Counted from the stretch's first letter, positions 1 to 11,952 are shown. The stretch: 64,000 bases of DNA from Tricholoma matsutake (GCA_026075535.2 AP026538.1:17678337-17742336); one strand, 5' to 3'. The notes: generated from the sequence alone by a model not told the origin. Numbers and translations are program-made.

Positions 1-1000
1 TGGGCTTTGATGATGTGCCTGGGCCAGTAACCTCTTGCCCACTCCATTTGTGTTTAGTGTCTCTGACTTTGAAGACTCCTTGGTGGCTGGCCCTGGGGCT
101 AGTGCCAGCCATTCAACTACATTCCCTCTCAATATTGTGCACTTCAATGATGTGCCTGGGCCAGTAACCCCCCTGCCCACTCCATTCACTTTGTCTGACT
201 GTGAGGACTCATTGGCCACTGGGCCTGATACTTGCACTGGCCATTCTACTACATTGCATGTCTGGCCTATTCATCTTGGAGATTTCAATGATATCCATCT
301 TTGACTTTGAAGACTCATCAGCAGCTGGGCCCAGTGCTACCACTAGCTGTTCAACTACATTCCCTGCTTTTAGTATTGAGAACTTTGACAGTGATGATTC
401 CCTGGTGATTGTCACCACATCCCCCAGCTCCCCCCCCTACTAATGCAGAAATAACACTAGTTTTGTCACACCATGCATTGGTTGCTGAGGACATTGAAAT
501 GGTACCTCATTCTGGTGCCACCCCTTGTTTACTGAGCTATACATATGGTTCATCCAATATTCAGACTTGGAGGCAATCATCCACCCATCCTTCCACCCAT
601 TCCTCTCCTCCATTGCCCACAGCCACATCTGTCAGGCAGGCTCCTCCAATTCAACCTCAAATATTTCATCATGGCATCAGCATTGCTGGCGCTGGCACCC
701 AGAGCACATACTGGCCCACAGATGTATTTTGGCACCACCCCTAGTCATGGACTCTGTAACAGCTCTGACCATCACTGTATAGATCCTAATGCCATTGATG
801 CCTCTGTGTTATCCTCACAATTGTCCATTTCTACTGTATCTGATTTCAATATGCTGGACCCCAACATCTCTCCAGCCCCAACTTCCAATGGGAATGACTT
901 CAACATTGACAATGACCACTCCCCAGTGCATTTCTTATCACTTTCAACCTCCAAGTTTCCTCCATTCTGCAACCACACTGCTAAGTCCATAAAAGTATAA
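1..1000 (+). pseudogene. Unrecognised degenerate ORF with a 46-residue repeat
   Basis: A low-complexity coding-looking stretch that I cannot assign to a family. The plus-strand frame opens with repeated units containing DFEDSLVAGP, HSTTFP and VPGPVTPLPTPF. A break near 300 moves the reading frame, and the Ser/Thr/Pro-rich text continues in other frames to about 1000. The 138-bp spacing is a multiple of three, which suggests the repeat once encoded protein. No start, domain or catalytic motif is visible, and the left end is cut by the window. It could be a relic of a host gene or of an accessory ORF of a transposon. The region is poor in CG dinucleotides, like the decayed elements to its right. 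Confidence 0.3.
9..420 (+). repeat. Three degenerate tandem units of about 138 bp
   Basis: The core TGATGTGCCTGGGCCAGTAA occurs at 11 and 148, and a diverged copy lies at 289, giving spacings of 137 and 141 bp. Each unit also carries a GACTTTGAAGACTC-like block and a CATTCNACTACATT block. The units have diverged by substitutions and small indels, so this is an old array. Confidence 0.6.
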
Positions 1001-2168
1001 GCTTCCTTCTTTATCCCCCACAAATCAACATCACAGATTCGATCCTTATTCTCACTCAACCACGATACCATCTCATCATATTAAGCCACTTTGGGAAAAT
1101 AATGCTTGTAGTAAGAAAGGAAAAATGACTTTGGTTCAAATAATTCAATAAAATTGGTTTTTGTTGGTCATGTGATCATCCAGGTGTTCACTTTCACCAT
1201 TTCACAAGTTTGGAATGCAGTAAGAAAAGCCTTGTAATCTTGATATGCCAGTTGAAGGGAGACATCACCTGTACCAGTCAATGAACCTGGTATGCCAAGA
1301 AGAGTGATGAGTTGCTGTTTAAAAGGCAGAATAGAGGTCAAGGAAGAGGCTGGCAAGAGTAAATCTGAAGTTGGAGTTGGAGCAAGCTGGGTGTCTGATC
1401 AGCCACCTAAAAGTAGAGACTCACAAACTAAATTCCTATAAGAGGATTTAAAACTTATAATGAGAAGCTTCAAGGTAAATTGGTGGTTTAAAACCACCCA
1501 ATCAACCTCTCCATCTTCTTCAATCACAGACTCATATTGACCTCAGACTTTCCAAAGGTCATCCTCACATACAAATACATGCTGATTTTCCTTTAGACTT
1601 TGTCTTAAGACCAATTTAAATTCAAAATCAAAACAACATACTTTTGACAGGTGAGTATGAGTCTCCAAGCTTCTTGAGGATGTGTGTGAGACAGTTGGTG
1701 ACTTCATGCTTGAGCACCATATAAGGCTTGGAGTCATTGGGATTACCATGCATCATATAAACATGGACCTTGCCTACAACTTTTCCCTGCTGGTCATCAA
1801 CATCCATGTGGTCACCAAAGTTAAACACATTGCCAAGTGCATGACCATGTAGGATACCACCTGTGGTACGAGATGCTCCATGTTGACCAGGAGGGCTGAG
1901 GTGGGTTCTGAGGTGGGCTCACCATGAAAACATCTGATCTATCTTAAATAAACCAGTTATCATAAATGAATAATACCTACCATTTGCTGATTGATGATCA
2001 CCAACTACATTATTACTGTCATCAGTCATTATAATATCTAATACAGTTAAAGGTATGATATGGATTAAAAATTGACAATTAGTCACACTTACCCACATCA
2101 GCTGAAGTACCTTTAGCAGCAGTGGTGTCAGCTGTAGTGGTCTTGACAGTGGTGGCAGCACCCAGGGC
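772..2168 (-). pseudogene. Unrecognised intron-containing gene relic
   Basis: Several minus-strand pieces look coding and are collinear. About 2168-2095 reads a Thr/Ala-rich segment (TTVSALGAA, TTADTTAAKG) followed by a donor-like GTAAGT. About 1890-1620 reads GHALGNVFNFGDHMDVDD and KPYMVLKHEVTNCLTHILKK. About 1400-990 reads QLITLLGIPGSLTGTGDVS, then FFLSYYKHYFPKVA, then LAVWLQNGGNLEVES. The last two lie in the same frame and are separated only by stop codons. I do not recognise the family. The KHYFP and WL-NGGNLEV text has the feel of a repeated fungal gene of unknown function. The relic is cut at its 5' side by the LINE insertion. Confidence 0.4.
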
Positions 2169-2181
2169 ACTGACAGTGGTG
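2169..2181. repeat. Left target-site duplication of the LINE
   Basis: ACTGACAGTGGTG is repeated exactly at 8528-8540, immediately after the poly(A) tract of the LINE. It fixes both element ends and shows the copy is full length or nearly so. Confidence 0.85.
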
Positions 2182-2334
2182 GGACACTCCTTGATCTCAA
2201 ACTATCATCATCTCAGTTTCTTCCCATGGTATCTGTACTGGGGAAGGACAGAAGGAAGGCAGGCACAAGGAGTTGAATAATGTCAAAGCCTTCATACATT
2301 ATCATAATCTCTCACCTATATCTACTTAAACAAC

Positions 2335-4235
2335 ATGTCATCATCTACAGGATCAACAAATCAGACTACCAGATCAAAGTCAGTGACGGCACCAAAGAAA
2401 ACACGAAAGGAACTGGAAGATGCCGACAGAAAAAACACTGACATAAAATCGAAGTGACAAGCCATGGCATACCTAGCGACAAGTGATTATATCCCACAAG
2501 GTGCATCCATCAACCCTCACATGCTAGCTCACGTATTGTTACAGCTCAGCATATCTGACAAAATACCAAAAACGACGATGGACGTAATCAGAGCGGTGGC
2601 ATTCCTGATGGAAGAGGGATACAAACAACAAATAATGAAAGGCATAGTCAACATAGTAAAAAAGAAGCTAGAGGAACAACTGGAAAGCTATGCAGCAAGT
2701 GTAGAAACCATGCATGATGCAGTGGAACATGTTACTGGAGCTGCAAAGGTAATCACAGGCAAGCTAGACAAATTCACAGACAGCTTCCAAGCATCAACAG
2801 ACCAACTAACACAGGCCACGCACAAACTCATGGAAAAAACGACAGACACCATGAACAAGAACCCAGACGCGACATCCCACAAGCAACAACACAATACATA
2901 TGCAAGAATCCTACAATGACCAAGCCCAGATCAAGCGGAAATAGTAGCAAGGACAGAGACCGCAGATAAGCAATTGCTTATTCAAAGAGACAGAAATGCT
3001 GCTGACAACTCGCTCTATGACTTAGCAGAAAAAGACCTGGTAGCAAAGGCAAACACAGCTTTGGACCTCATGGGATGGAAGGGATTGGACAAACCACACG
3101 ACACCACCTTCATAGCAGCAAGAAAACTAAGAAATGGAGGCATTTTATACAGCATGAACTCACAGAACACAGCAACTTGGTTACACCTGCCGGACATTAA
3201 AAAGGCTTTCATGGACCACTTCAATGGCACCTCCAACATAAAGGACAAACTACACTATGTCATAGCTGAGTTTGTACCAATCACCTACGATGCAGGAGCA
3301 AGCTATGCCCATGCAAACCTGGAAGACGTTAATCAGCTCACAGATGGCACAATAGGATTCTCAAAGTATATCAAACTGCCACAACTACGATCATCAAACC
3401 AAAGGGTAGCTCACATCACCATCAGCTTCAGGAGTCGAAAAGATGTGAACCAAGCAATTCAGAAGGCATGTACATTGAAGGGAAACACGTAATGGTATGA
3501 AAAACACTGGCAGAACCAAGGAGATGCCTCAAATGCCAGAAGTTCGGACACTATGCCCCAGACTGCAAAGCAGAAGGCAACACATGCGTGTGATGCGCCG
3601 AAAAACACCGCACAAACCAATGCACAGTCATGGACATGGCCCACTTCTCATGCGCAAACTGTACAGGAGAGGTAGTGAAGGGACATGGAGCTGCGGACCG
3701 CAACTGCCACCATTTCAAGACTGAAAAGGAAAAAGCCTTAGCGCGTGCGCCAGAAAATAAGTATAAGGATTTCCCTACACAAGACCCAAGCACATGGAGG
3801 CTACTAAACGATAATACCTTGAACAGAGCACCTTTACAGCAGACAATGAGACAAGACCCAACCCGATACCCACATCACACGGACGAACAATATCAGCAAG
3901 CTTTCATGGACAATTGGCAAGAAGTCAGACGACACAGAGGTAGACACCCACTGCCTCAAAACCATGCATCAGGTACGCAAATGGACAGCAGAACAGGAGC
4001 TAACACAAGGACTGTAGACAACAGTTGGCCAGTAAGACCAGCACAAACCACTCTACATGACTATGGATACAGCATGGGCAGATGGTCATACCCAAACACA
4101 GTCACACCTGAAGAGGCAGAGAACCTACCAGTGCAATATCTGCTAGACTGGGGGGACAATCCATACCCACCCAGCCACGGGAAAGCCCCCAGGACCAACA
4201 AACACAACAGAGCGCAGAAGCCTAATGCCCCTTGA
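2335..4235 (+). pseudogene. LINE ORF1, Gag-like zinc-knuckle protein (broken)
   Basis: ORF1 begins at an ATG at 2335 (MSSSTGS) in the frame of a long coding stretch to 3490. TGA stops at 2455 and 2917 interrupt it. A frameshift near 3490-3520 moves it into the frame that runs to the stop at 4233-4235. The amino half is basic and then helical. The carboxy half has three cysteine knuckles: CLKCQKFGHYAPDC near 3525, a second broken by TGA at 3591 (CV-stop-CAEKH), and CANCTGEVVKGHG with DRNC near 3645-3710. In this family ORF1 products bind RNA and form the particle. The ORF1 stop lies 2 nt before the ORF2 ATG at 4238, so ORF2 would be reached by reinitiation or coupling; that is inference. Confidence 0.8.
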
Positions 4236-4237
4236 CT

Positions 4238-7200
4238 ATGTCTGAGAACCCACAAGACGAAACGATATGAAGGCCCTTCCAAATATGACAACAAAATGTT
4301 AACAAGTCTCTACTAAGCCAACTTGATCTCCTCAGAAGCCTATGGCGAGACGATATGAAGGCCCTTCCAAATATGACAACAAAATGTTAACAAGTCTCTA
4401 CTAAGCCAACTTGATCTTCTCGGAAGCCTACAGTGAGACGAATATGACATGTGTGCAATACAAGAACCTTACATCGACTTCAATGGTAAATCTTGAGCCA
4501 ACAGGCAATGGATCATGGTATACCCAAGCACCCATAGCACTCACCCACAAAGTTCACAATCCCTCATCCTCATTAATTCTAACATACTAATGGATGCTTG
4601 GAAACAAATAACAGTTCAACACCCAGATATTACAGCAATAGAACTGACAGGAACATCAGGTATGTTATGCATCATCAAGGTATACAATGACTGTGAGAAC
4701 AATGGAGCACTCACTCACGTATCCACATACATGCGAGATTGAGAAAGACAAAGATTCACTATAGGACCACTATATACCATATGGATGAGAGACTTCAACT
4801 GACACCATCCCCTCTGGGACAAAGCCAGAAATGCCCACCTCTTCACCAGAGCAAACCTAGAACTAATGCAACTGCTACTAAATATGCTAAGCAGACATAA
4901 CATGAAGATGGCCCTCCCACCATTCATACTGATGCTATGCTCACACAGCACAGGAAATCATACGAGGGTTGACAACGTATTCTGCAGTGAAGCACTCATA
5001 GACACCATAGTCAAATGCAACATGGACGACACCTCATGGCCAATAAAAATGGATCACTATCCCATCATGATGCAACTGAACATTCATACACCAAAGATAG
5101 CACAAAAACCGAGACACAACTTCAGACTTGCAAACTGGCCAGAACTGGTAACAACCCTGAAAACTAACCTCGACAACTTACCAACCCCAACAGAAATCAC
5201 TAACGTTTGAGATTTCGACAACAAACTGGAAGCTCTAAACACAGCGATCCAAGATGCCATCAACAAACATGTACAGCTAATGAAACCGAGCCCATACTCC
5301 AAAAGATGGTGGTCAATGGAACTAGCGAAGGAGAAAAAGAAAATGATGCAGCTAGGGGGAAGATCCAAATACCACCGTGGAAGCCCAGACCACCCAATTC
5401 ATGAAGAATATTGACAGCAATGCAATGCATACTCAGAGAAGATACGAAATGCCAAAGCGGACCACTGGATAGAATGGCTGGAAGGTTTAGATGGAATGAG
5501 CATATGGCAAGTGAGTAAGCTAGTGATGTCACCACCCACAGATGTGGGCAGAGTAAGGACACCAATGCTTCAACTGAAGGACCCAGTCACAAAAAGAGTA
5601 TGCAGAAAAGAGTCCGACAATGTGGGCAAAGGAAAACTGTTTTATGAAACATTCTTCCCACCAGCTAACCCATGGCTAACACCACCACCAGAGAACTACA
5701 TATACCTGCCCCTGCGGTGGACATTCCAGAACATAACAAACAACCAGATACACCAGGCCATAAAGAAGTTGAAGCCATTCAAAGCCAGTCAGAGCGGGAC
5801 CATCCTGAACTTGGTACTCATACATGCCAGAGAAGCTATCGTTCCTCACCTAGGACCACTGTACTGCGCCACCAACACACTGAACTACTACCCAAAGATA
5901 TGGTCGATCACAGAAACTCTGATACTAAAAAAACCCAGGAAGCCTGACTACACCACGCCCACAGCGTGGCGACCCATTGTCCTATCGGATGGCTTGGCAC
6001 ACCTCCTGAACAGCTGCCAGACAGAAGAAATTGTACATATGTGCGAGAAATTCAACATTTTACCAGCAAATCATTTTGGCGCGAGACTGGGATGCACCAC
6101 CACAGACTTGATTCACATGTTAACAAAAACGATCAGGGATGCATGGTGTAAAGGCCAGGTCATGTCTATGCTCTTCCTCGACATCAAGGGTGCCTTCCCC
6201 AGCATGGATATCAAAAGACTCATTCACAACATGAAAAAATGCAGGATACCCATGGAATATACGGAATGGATGAAGAGATGACTAGAAAACAGACAAACAA
6301 CACTATCATTCAATGACTTCCAAACAGAAACATTCGCAGTACTGAATGGCTTGGATCAAGGAGACCCATTTTTGGCAATATGCTATCTATTATACAACGC
6401 TGACTTATTAAAAACCCCAGACATCAAAAAAGGTGAGTCAATGCTACTATTTGTGGATGACGCGGCGGTAATTGCCACAGGAAAGGATTTTATGGAAACA
6501 CATACCAAACTCTGCGACATAATGAACCACACAGGAGGAGTATTTGAATGGGCTAAACTACACAATTGCGAATTTGGCATAGACAAATTCCAACTACTAG
6601 ACATCACCAGGAAGACGGCACCCAACCCAATCAACACCTGGAAAAGAATACCCATGCCTAGAAATGCTCTAACATTAGGAAACCAAAGGATACCATCGAA
6701 AGTGATGGTAGACAACAAGTTAAACTGGAAAGCACAATGTGCATCTGCACTTGGTAAAGGTCAAGACTGGATCATCCAGTTCAACAGGATAGCACAAACA
6801 ACCAAAGGAATACATGCTAAGTACTTTTGCCAACTTTACATATCCATTGCAATCCCCAGAATGCTCTATGCAGCAGACATTTTCCTCACCCCACACCAGA
6901 AAGTGGGCACAAAGACTCCAGACAAAGGTGGGACAAAACAAGCAATACTAACGAAGCTAGCAGCAATCCAAAGACGCGCCGCGATCATGATCACAGGTGC
7001 CATGAGCACCATGGCTACGGATGCAATAGAAGTAATGGCAAACTTACTACCCTTCCAACTGCTAGTAGACAAGCACAGACAATGAGCAGCAGTTCAGCTC
7101 ACCACCCTACCAGCCATGCACCCACTACACAAGCCAGTATTGAATGCAGCAAGCCATCTAGTCAAGCGCCATCCAACACCCCTCCACGACCTCATGCATG

Positions 7201-8258
7201 GGTACAACATCCAGCCACAGAAAATAGAAACCATCAAAGCAATCAGATATGATACAAAATGGAAGCCAGGAGTAAAAACAGAAATCACAGCGGATATCAA
7301 ACAAGCAATAGCATCAATCCCACATGATGAGGTGGACGTAAAGGTTTTCACAGACAGCTCGGGAATGGAAGGTAAAGTAGGAGCTAGCGCAGTCCTATAC
7401 AGACAAGGAAGACCAAAGAGCAGTCTCCAGTACCAACTCGGACCCACACAACACCATACTGTTTACAAAGGAGAAGGAATCAGCACAGTACTAAGCACAT
7501 GGTTGATCAAAAGGGAATGGGGAATATGGTTGGCTTGCATATACATTGACAATCAGGCTTCTATCATGGCTATGACACTATCTAAGCCCAACCCAGGTCA
7601 TTACATCTTTGATGCTTTCCATAGCATCGTCACAGCACTACAAAAGACACATAGCAGCATAAAGATAAAGGTCAAATGGGTACCAGGACATAAGGAGTGG
7701 GGGAAATGAGCGAGCAGATGAAGAAGCAAAGAAGGCCATAACAGAGGGCAGCAGCAGCATGGATGACCTACCGAGGTTCCTATGCAACAAGCTCCCATGT
7801 AGCGCATCGGCAGTGAAACAAGCTTATGGGGAGAAACACGGGCACAGCGCATCTGGACAAGCTCATACAGATACAAGAGAATGAAGAACACCGACTCAAA
7901 TGCACCGTCGGAAAAATACATCCAACTCATCATGCCATTACCAAGGAAGCTAGCAAGTATACTCATGCAACTGAGGACAGGACACACGCCAGTAGCTAAG
8001 CACCTACACCACTTAGGAAAGAATGACTCACCAAAATGCCCAGCCTGCCAACAGAGTGATGAAACCGTACAACACTTATTACTACACTGTCCTGTTCATG
8101 AAGAAGCCAGGCAAGCACTACGAAATGCAACATGGGGGAGGACAAAGCTATTCATGATGAAGAAAATGTTATGTGCACTATTCACTTTTGTAGCCATAAC
8201 TGGCCACCTACAAGACACATACGGAGAGATACCCACCCTAGTAGAAGAACCACAATGA
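4238..8258 (+). pseudogene. LINE ORF2 polyprotein: endonuclease, RT, RNase H (broken)
   Basis: One frame runs from about 4440 to 7708, broken only by TGA codons at 4740, 4800, 5208, 5412, 6279 and 7083. The apurinic-type endonuclease shows AIQEPYIDFNG, DFN-stop-HHPLWD and MDHYPIMM. The reverse transcriptase shows WRPIVLSDG, LFLDIKGAFPSMD (motif A), GLDQGDPF and LLFVDDAAVIATG (motif C) between about 5800 and 6500. RNase H begins at VKVFTDSSGMEG (7340) and has IYIDNQAS and VKWVPGHK. A lost G near 7700 shifts the frame in the GHKG-NERADEEAK motif, and a second shift near 7835 restores it. The tail carries a zinc motif CPACQQSDETVQHLLLHC (about 8037-8090). The stop is at 8256-8258. It would copy element RNA at a nicked target; this copy cannot. 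Confidence 0.9.
4262..4437 (+). repeat. 88-bp tandem duplication in the endonuclease region
   Basis: The segment starting ACGATATGAAGGCCCTTCC at 4262 repeats at 4350 with very few differences. 88 is not a multiple of three, so it breaks the frame just after the ORF2 start. It is probably private to this copy. Confidence 0.85.
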
Positions 8259-8505
8259 AGAAGGGACTGAAAGGAGCTGGGGAGCACTAGAGAGAAATGG
8301 GGAATGAATGACAAATACAGATGAGACGACATACTCATACACTATCCACAGTCCAGCACCACTTATTATGGTGCCAACAGCGCTTGAGAGCCACACCGTG
8401 GTCTCTCCAAGCTGATGACAAAGAATTCACTTTGGACGATAGCACAATAAACATACTATACAGCATACACTTTTATCTCTCACATATGGTACACCACAAA
8501 AAGAG

Positions 8506-8528
8506 AATAAATGGGGAAAAAAAAAAAA
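8506..8528 (+). terminator. LINE polyadenylation signal and poly(A) end
   Basis: AATAAA at 8506-8511 is followed by an A tract at 8517-8528 that directly abuts the right target duplication. This marks the reverse-transcribed 3' end of the element. Confidence 0.85.
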
Positions 8529-8540
8529 CTGACAGTGGTG
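8528..8540. repeat. Right target-site duplication of the LINE
   Basis: ACTGACAGTGGTG matches 2169-2181 exactly. On the minus strand this sequence encodes the THTTVS segment of the gypsy integrase into which the LINE inserted. Its first A is shared with the poly(A) tract. Confidence 0.85.
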
Positions 8541-8758
8541 TGAGTGGGAATGAAGTGAGCGTGTTTCCCCATGGAATCAACTGTGCACATCACCACATCA
8601 AACCCATTTGACTCTTGCAACTCCACCACAAAGTCGACATTGACAAAATCCAAATGACTCTCTGGAACAGGGAGAGGGTGTAGCTCACCAATGGGTTTGT
8701 GACGAGGAATCTTGGTGTAAGTCCAGCCCCACAGACTTATGACATTATGCACATTCAC
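8541..8758 (-). pseudogene. Gypsy A integrase core, N-terminal part
   Basis: Reads HKPIGELHPLPVPESH, VDFVVELQES and then HAHFIPTHTTVS, a typical Ty3/gypsy integrase lead-in with the first catalytic Asp in VDFV. The LINE interrupts it after THTTVS. The sequence on the far side of the LINE (minus strand from 2181) continues ALGAA, as integrases of this kind often do, before similarity is lost. The catalytic DDE triad is therefore incomplete. Confidence 0.8.
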
Positions 8759-9486
8759 TCATGCTGCTGCTGGCACACTCCCCTGGTGCTGACACAGCCA
8801 CACACATTGCTGACACAATCACCCTTGCTGCCAGCACAGCCACCAGCAATTACAACACTGCTTATGGTGCATTACAATCAACATCTACTTCACAATGTCC
8901 CACGGTGCTGGCACAGCCACTGCTGGTGACATCCTCACATACCCCTGGAGCCATACAACCACTGACATAGCCAGCAAGTATACACCCCAATGACAACATG
9001 TACATCATCACCCAGACATTGACAACTTGTTCCCTCCATCACCAACACAGCCACTGCCAATGATATCCACTCACCACCCAATCACCGACACAGCCACCAG
9101 TGATAATCCTAGCAACACACTGGCAACATATGCACCAGCAACGACCTTTACATTATTACCTCCCTATCTGCATCCATCAATGCCAACATTGCACCGCTGA
9201 TGCGGTACCTTCCTATTATGTGACTACACCCGATGTGGCCTTCCCAAATCACACACTGCGCTTGATGCAGTTTTTTACTTACACAGTCAATCTTTTTCTT
9301 ATATATTGCTTATTTTTTATTCCTTAACCTTTGTTCCTACTTCCATTGCAACAAGGTATAGTAACTTCCTATTCTTTTATTTGTAGTAACTTATGGTTCC
9401 TACTTTCATGCAACAAAGATAACCTAGTCCTGTCTTTCCAGTCCACCTTAAGTCTAGTGTATGTTGCCAAACCAGGCATCCTTCCA
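8719..9486. mobile_element. Insertion of about 0.77 kb in the gypsy A integrase
   Basis: The zinc finger and catalytic core of the integrase are normally about ten residues apart but here are separated by some 770 bp. The insertion is flanked by CTTGGTGTAAG (8708-8718) and CTTGGTGTGTAAG (about 9487-9499), a candidate imperfect target duplication. Its left half is a degenerate array rich in ACAGCCAC and GCTGGCACA; the right half is A/T-rich. There is no credible ORF and I did not find terminal inverted repeats. The class is unknown. Confidence 0.5.
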
Positions 9487-9735
9487 CTTGGTGTGTAAGC
9501 AAAGGTCACAAGTACAGCAATACTGACCAATGAGCCATGACATCTGTGGCCACCAATAATTCCGTGAGGTGAGCTCCAAGGTCCTCCAAGGTCCAGGATG
9601 ACTGGCAATCTGTGAGTCATGGTATTGGGATATGATGCGCCAACAAAGGTCTGGGTTGTTGGGGACATAGATGTGATCCCTGAAATACAACAAGTCCTCC
9701 TTTTCAGCCCACTCTGCCGCATGCAAGGAGAGGGT
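9454..9735 (-). pseudogene. Gypsy A integrase zinc finger (HHCC)
   Basis: Reads LLYFRDHIYVPNNPDL, HDSQIASHPGPWRTLEL, NYWWPQM and then CCTCDLC. This is the H2C2 domain that precedes the catalytic core in Ty3/gypsy integrases. Both His and both Cys are present. The text then runs into the 0.77-kb insertion. Confidence 0.85.
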
Positions 9736-9762
9736 GGATCCCTTCCTCAGCTCTTCAACAGC

Positions 9763-10600
9763 TCAGGCCATGACATCCTCATGTAAACTGCTATGGTTCA
9801 CAACACAAATGTTGTGTAGGATGTCCCACTCCTTGCAGTGGGGTGCGATGCCTTCCAATGCCCAGATAGTGAACAGGTTTGGCTGCAACAACACAATGTC
9901 TTGATTGTTGTCACTGCCATCCCCATGGTCCATGCATTGGGAGAGGGCATTGGTCTTCCCCATGCTGTGACCTGGACAGTGGTGCAAGGAGAAGTCGAAC
10001 CTGGATAGATACAGGGACCAATGAGCTTGATGACAGTTCAATCTCTTGGCTGTCATAAAGTACTCAAGATTCTTGTGATCCATCCAAATTTCCACCTTGT
10101 GTTGGGCACCCTCAAGAAAGTGTCACCACTCCTCAAGCACACACATTATCACCAACATCTCCTTGTCATGGATCTCATAGTTTCACTCCACAGCACTAAG
10201 GCTTTTGGAATAGAACACAACAGGATGCCACTTCTGGTCCTCTGGAGACTGCTGAGACAAGATGGCACCTGTCACAAAGTCAGAACTGTCAGCCTCTATA
10301 TGAAAAGGGTGTGAGTCATCAGCAAAGGTAAGAATGGGAGCAGAAGTGACCATCTCCTTAAGCTTTTCAAATGCCTCCTGTTGTGCATTATCCAACCTCC
10401 ATGCCTCCTTCCCCATCAAGTCAAACAGTGGTCATGCATGATGTGAGAAATCCTTGATAAAACACCAATATAAATTGATGACTGGAAAGACTGCACCTCT
10501 TTCTTGTTCATGGGCATTGGCCAAGCTGTGACCCCATTCACCTTGACAGAATCCATCTCCACCTGACCCTCCAAGATAATCAGGCTAAGGTACTTGATCT
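9763..10600 (-). pseudogene. Gypsy A RNase H region
   Basis: From right to left: AQQEAFEKLKEMVTSAPIL, then HIEADSSDFVTGAILSQ (first acidic residue of RNase H), VVFYSKSLSAVE, then WMDHKNLEYFMTAKRLN, SRFDFSLHHCPGHSMGKTN and DALS-type text. Order and spacing match the tethered RNase H of gypsy elements. Frame changes near 10,170 and 10,440 and stop codons make it non-functional. Confidence 0.85.
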
Positions 10601-11292
10601 TGGTCTTCTCAAACTCCCACTTGTCCTGATAAAGGTAGAGTTTGTACTGTCAAAGTCATTCCAGTACGAGGTGTGTAATGCAAAACCATGTGAGTGAAGA
10701 TGAGGATGTCATCAAGATAGATACAAATGATGCCCTTGAGGATGAGGTCATGGAAGATGTTGTTCATCATGGTCTGGATGGTGGCAGGACTATTAATAAG
10801 GCCAAAGAACATAACGAGCAGTTCAAAAAGACCAAGGTTGGTACAAAAGGCTGCCTTCCACTCATCTCCCTCCTTTATCCTCACATTATTGTAACCCCAA
10901 TGGACGTTGAGCTTGGTGAAGTATTGGGCTCCATGGAGTTGGTTGACAGAGAAAAAGGGAGAGGCCATGGGTGACTTCGATGGTTGAATACATCCAGAGG
11001 CTAGGTGCTCATCGATGAGCTGGTCAAGCTGTCACTGCTCCTCAGGGGAGAGAGGATAGACCTTGCAGGAGGAAGGGGTTGCACTAGGGATGAGTTTGAT
11101 CGCATGATCCCATGGCTTGCATGCAGGGATAGAGTTGAATGATTCCTTGGAGAACACATCCTTGAACTCATGGAGATGAGGAAGCAAGGAGTCAGTAGAG
11201 GATTTAGCAGTATTGTTTTTGTGGAAGGCCCCAGCGAGGCATTGGGATATGTTTGATGTAGCACACACCTCATGCAATGGATGAATTGCAGT
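10600..11292 (-). pseudogene. Gypsy A reverse transcriptase with an internal deletion
   Basis: Reads LHEFKDVFSKESFNS, CKVYPLSPEEQ, ASPFFSVNQLHG, FTKLNVHWGYNNVRI (motif A, Asp changed to Asn) and IYLDDILIF (motif C) near 10,700-10,730. Compared with copy B at 62.6-63.6 kb, the stretch between ASPFF and NQLHG is missing. That stretch holds RKKDGSLRP and DYRRLND, so about 36 codons are lost in frame. The missing template-grip motif and the changed motif A each suffice to inactivate it. Confidence 0.85.
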
Positions 11293-11780
11293 TAGTGTTT
11301 GAAAGTCCAGTTTGCACAACTGCAAAAAACTGCCAACCAAACCAAACTGAACCAGCAGTCCAGTCTTTTTATCAGTTGCAGTTGCCCAAATCTTAAGAAT
11401 AGTTGGTTGCAGCCTTAGATATTAAAAAATTATATAAAACTGATGAAAACCGGTTGCAGTCAGTTGCAACCAGTCTATTTACACATACTATACACTATAT
11501 CTATTACATAGTAATATGATAACTAATAATGGAGCAAGCCCAAGGCAAAAAGAATATGAAAAGCATGGGTTTATATATCCTGCAGGTGTGCATGGACCAT
11601 TTGGTCATGTTTGCACACCCAAACAGGAAAGTGGTGCCACTTGTGGATACCACTCCCATGACCAGCAACATCAATGAACCACCACCATGACCCAGCATCA
11701 CCACTGCGCCTGCAAGCCACTGCTCATAGGGCAAGTTGGAGTTGCTGACAATGACAATGGACACAGAGACTGAATGCACA

Positions 11781-11815
11781 GCAGCCCAAATGATGATTAG
11801 TGTCATTTGGGCTGC
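11781..11815. repeat. CCCAAA-type hairpin (13-bp perfect arms)
   Basis: GCAGCCCAAATGA at 11,781-11,793 pairs perfectly with TCATTTGGGCTGC at 11,803-11,815 around a 9-nt loop. Related hairpins occur at 19,228, 47,041, 48,769 and 49,628. Confidence 0.8.
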
Positions 11816-11952
11816 ATGTATTTTTTTCTTTCTATCTGTTCAATAACTAACTAACATTTTCATTTTCATTTCTAGGTTCTTTGCTTTTACAATGACAACG
11901 TACAATTACCAACCCCCAATGGCTCCCATCCCAACATAGCACCTCCACCCAG

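Larger units (their letters stand above)
2182..8527 (+). mobile_element. Full-length, inactive LINE (non-LTR retrotransposon)
   Basis: A 6.35-kb element with about 150 bp of 5' UTR, two ORFs, a 3' UTR with a polyadenylation signal, a 3' poly(A) tract and 13-bp target duplications. ORF1 carries CCHC knuckles. ORF2 has endonuclease, reverse transcriptase, RNase H and a C-terminal zinc motif in that order, the arrangement of the RNase H-bearing Tad/I-type clades; the exact clade is inference. It sits on the plus strand inside a minus-strand gypsy integrase. Nearly all in-frame stops are TGA, and an 88-bp tandem duplication disrupts the start of ORF2, so this copy cannot be active. Confidence 0.9.

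Noticed and set aside
4240..8260. Reassignment of TGA as a sense codon
   Set aside because: TGA-only interruptions could suggest recoding, but the intact copia and the secreted-protein gene use standard stops (TAG, TAA) and TGG for Trp, and TGA falls at Arg sites in old elements; CpG decay explains it.
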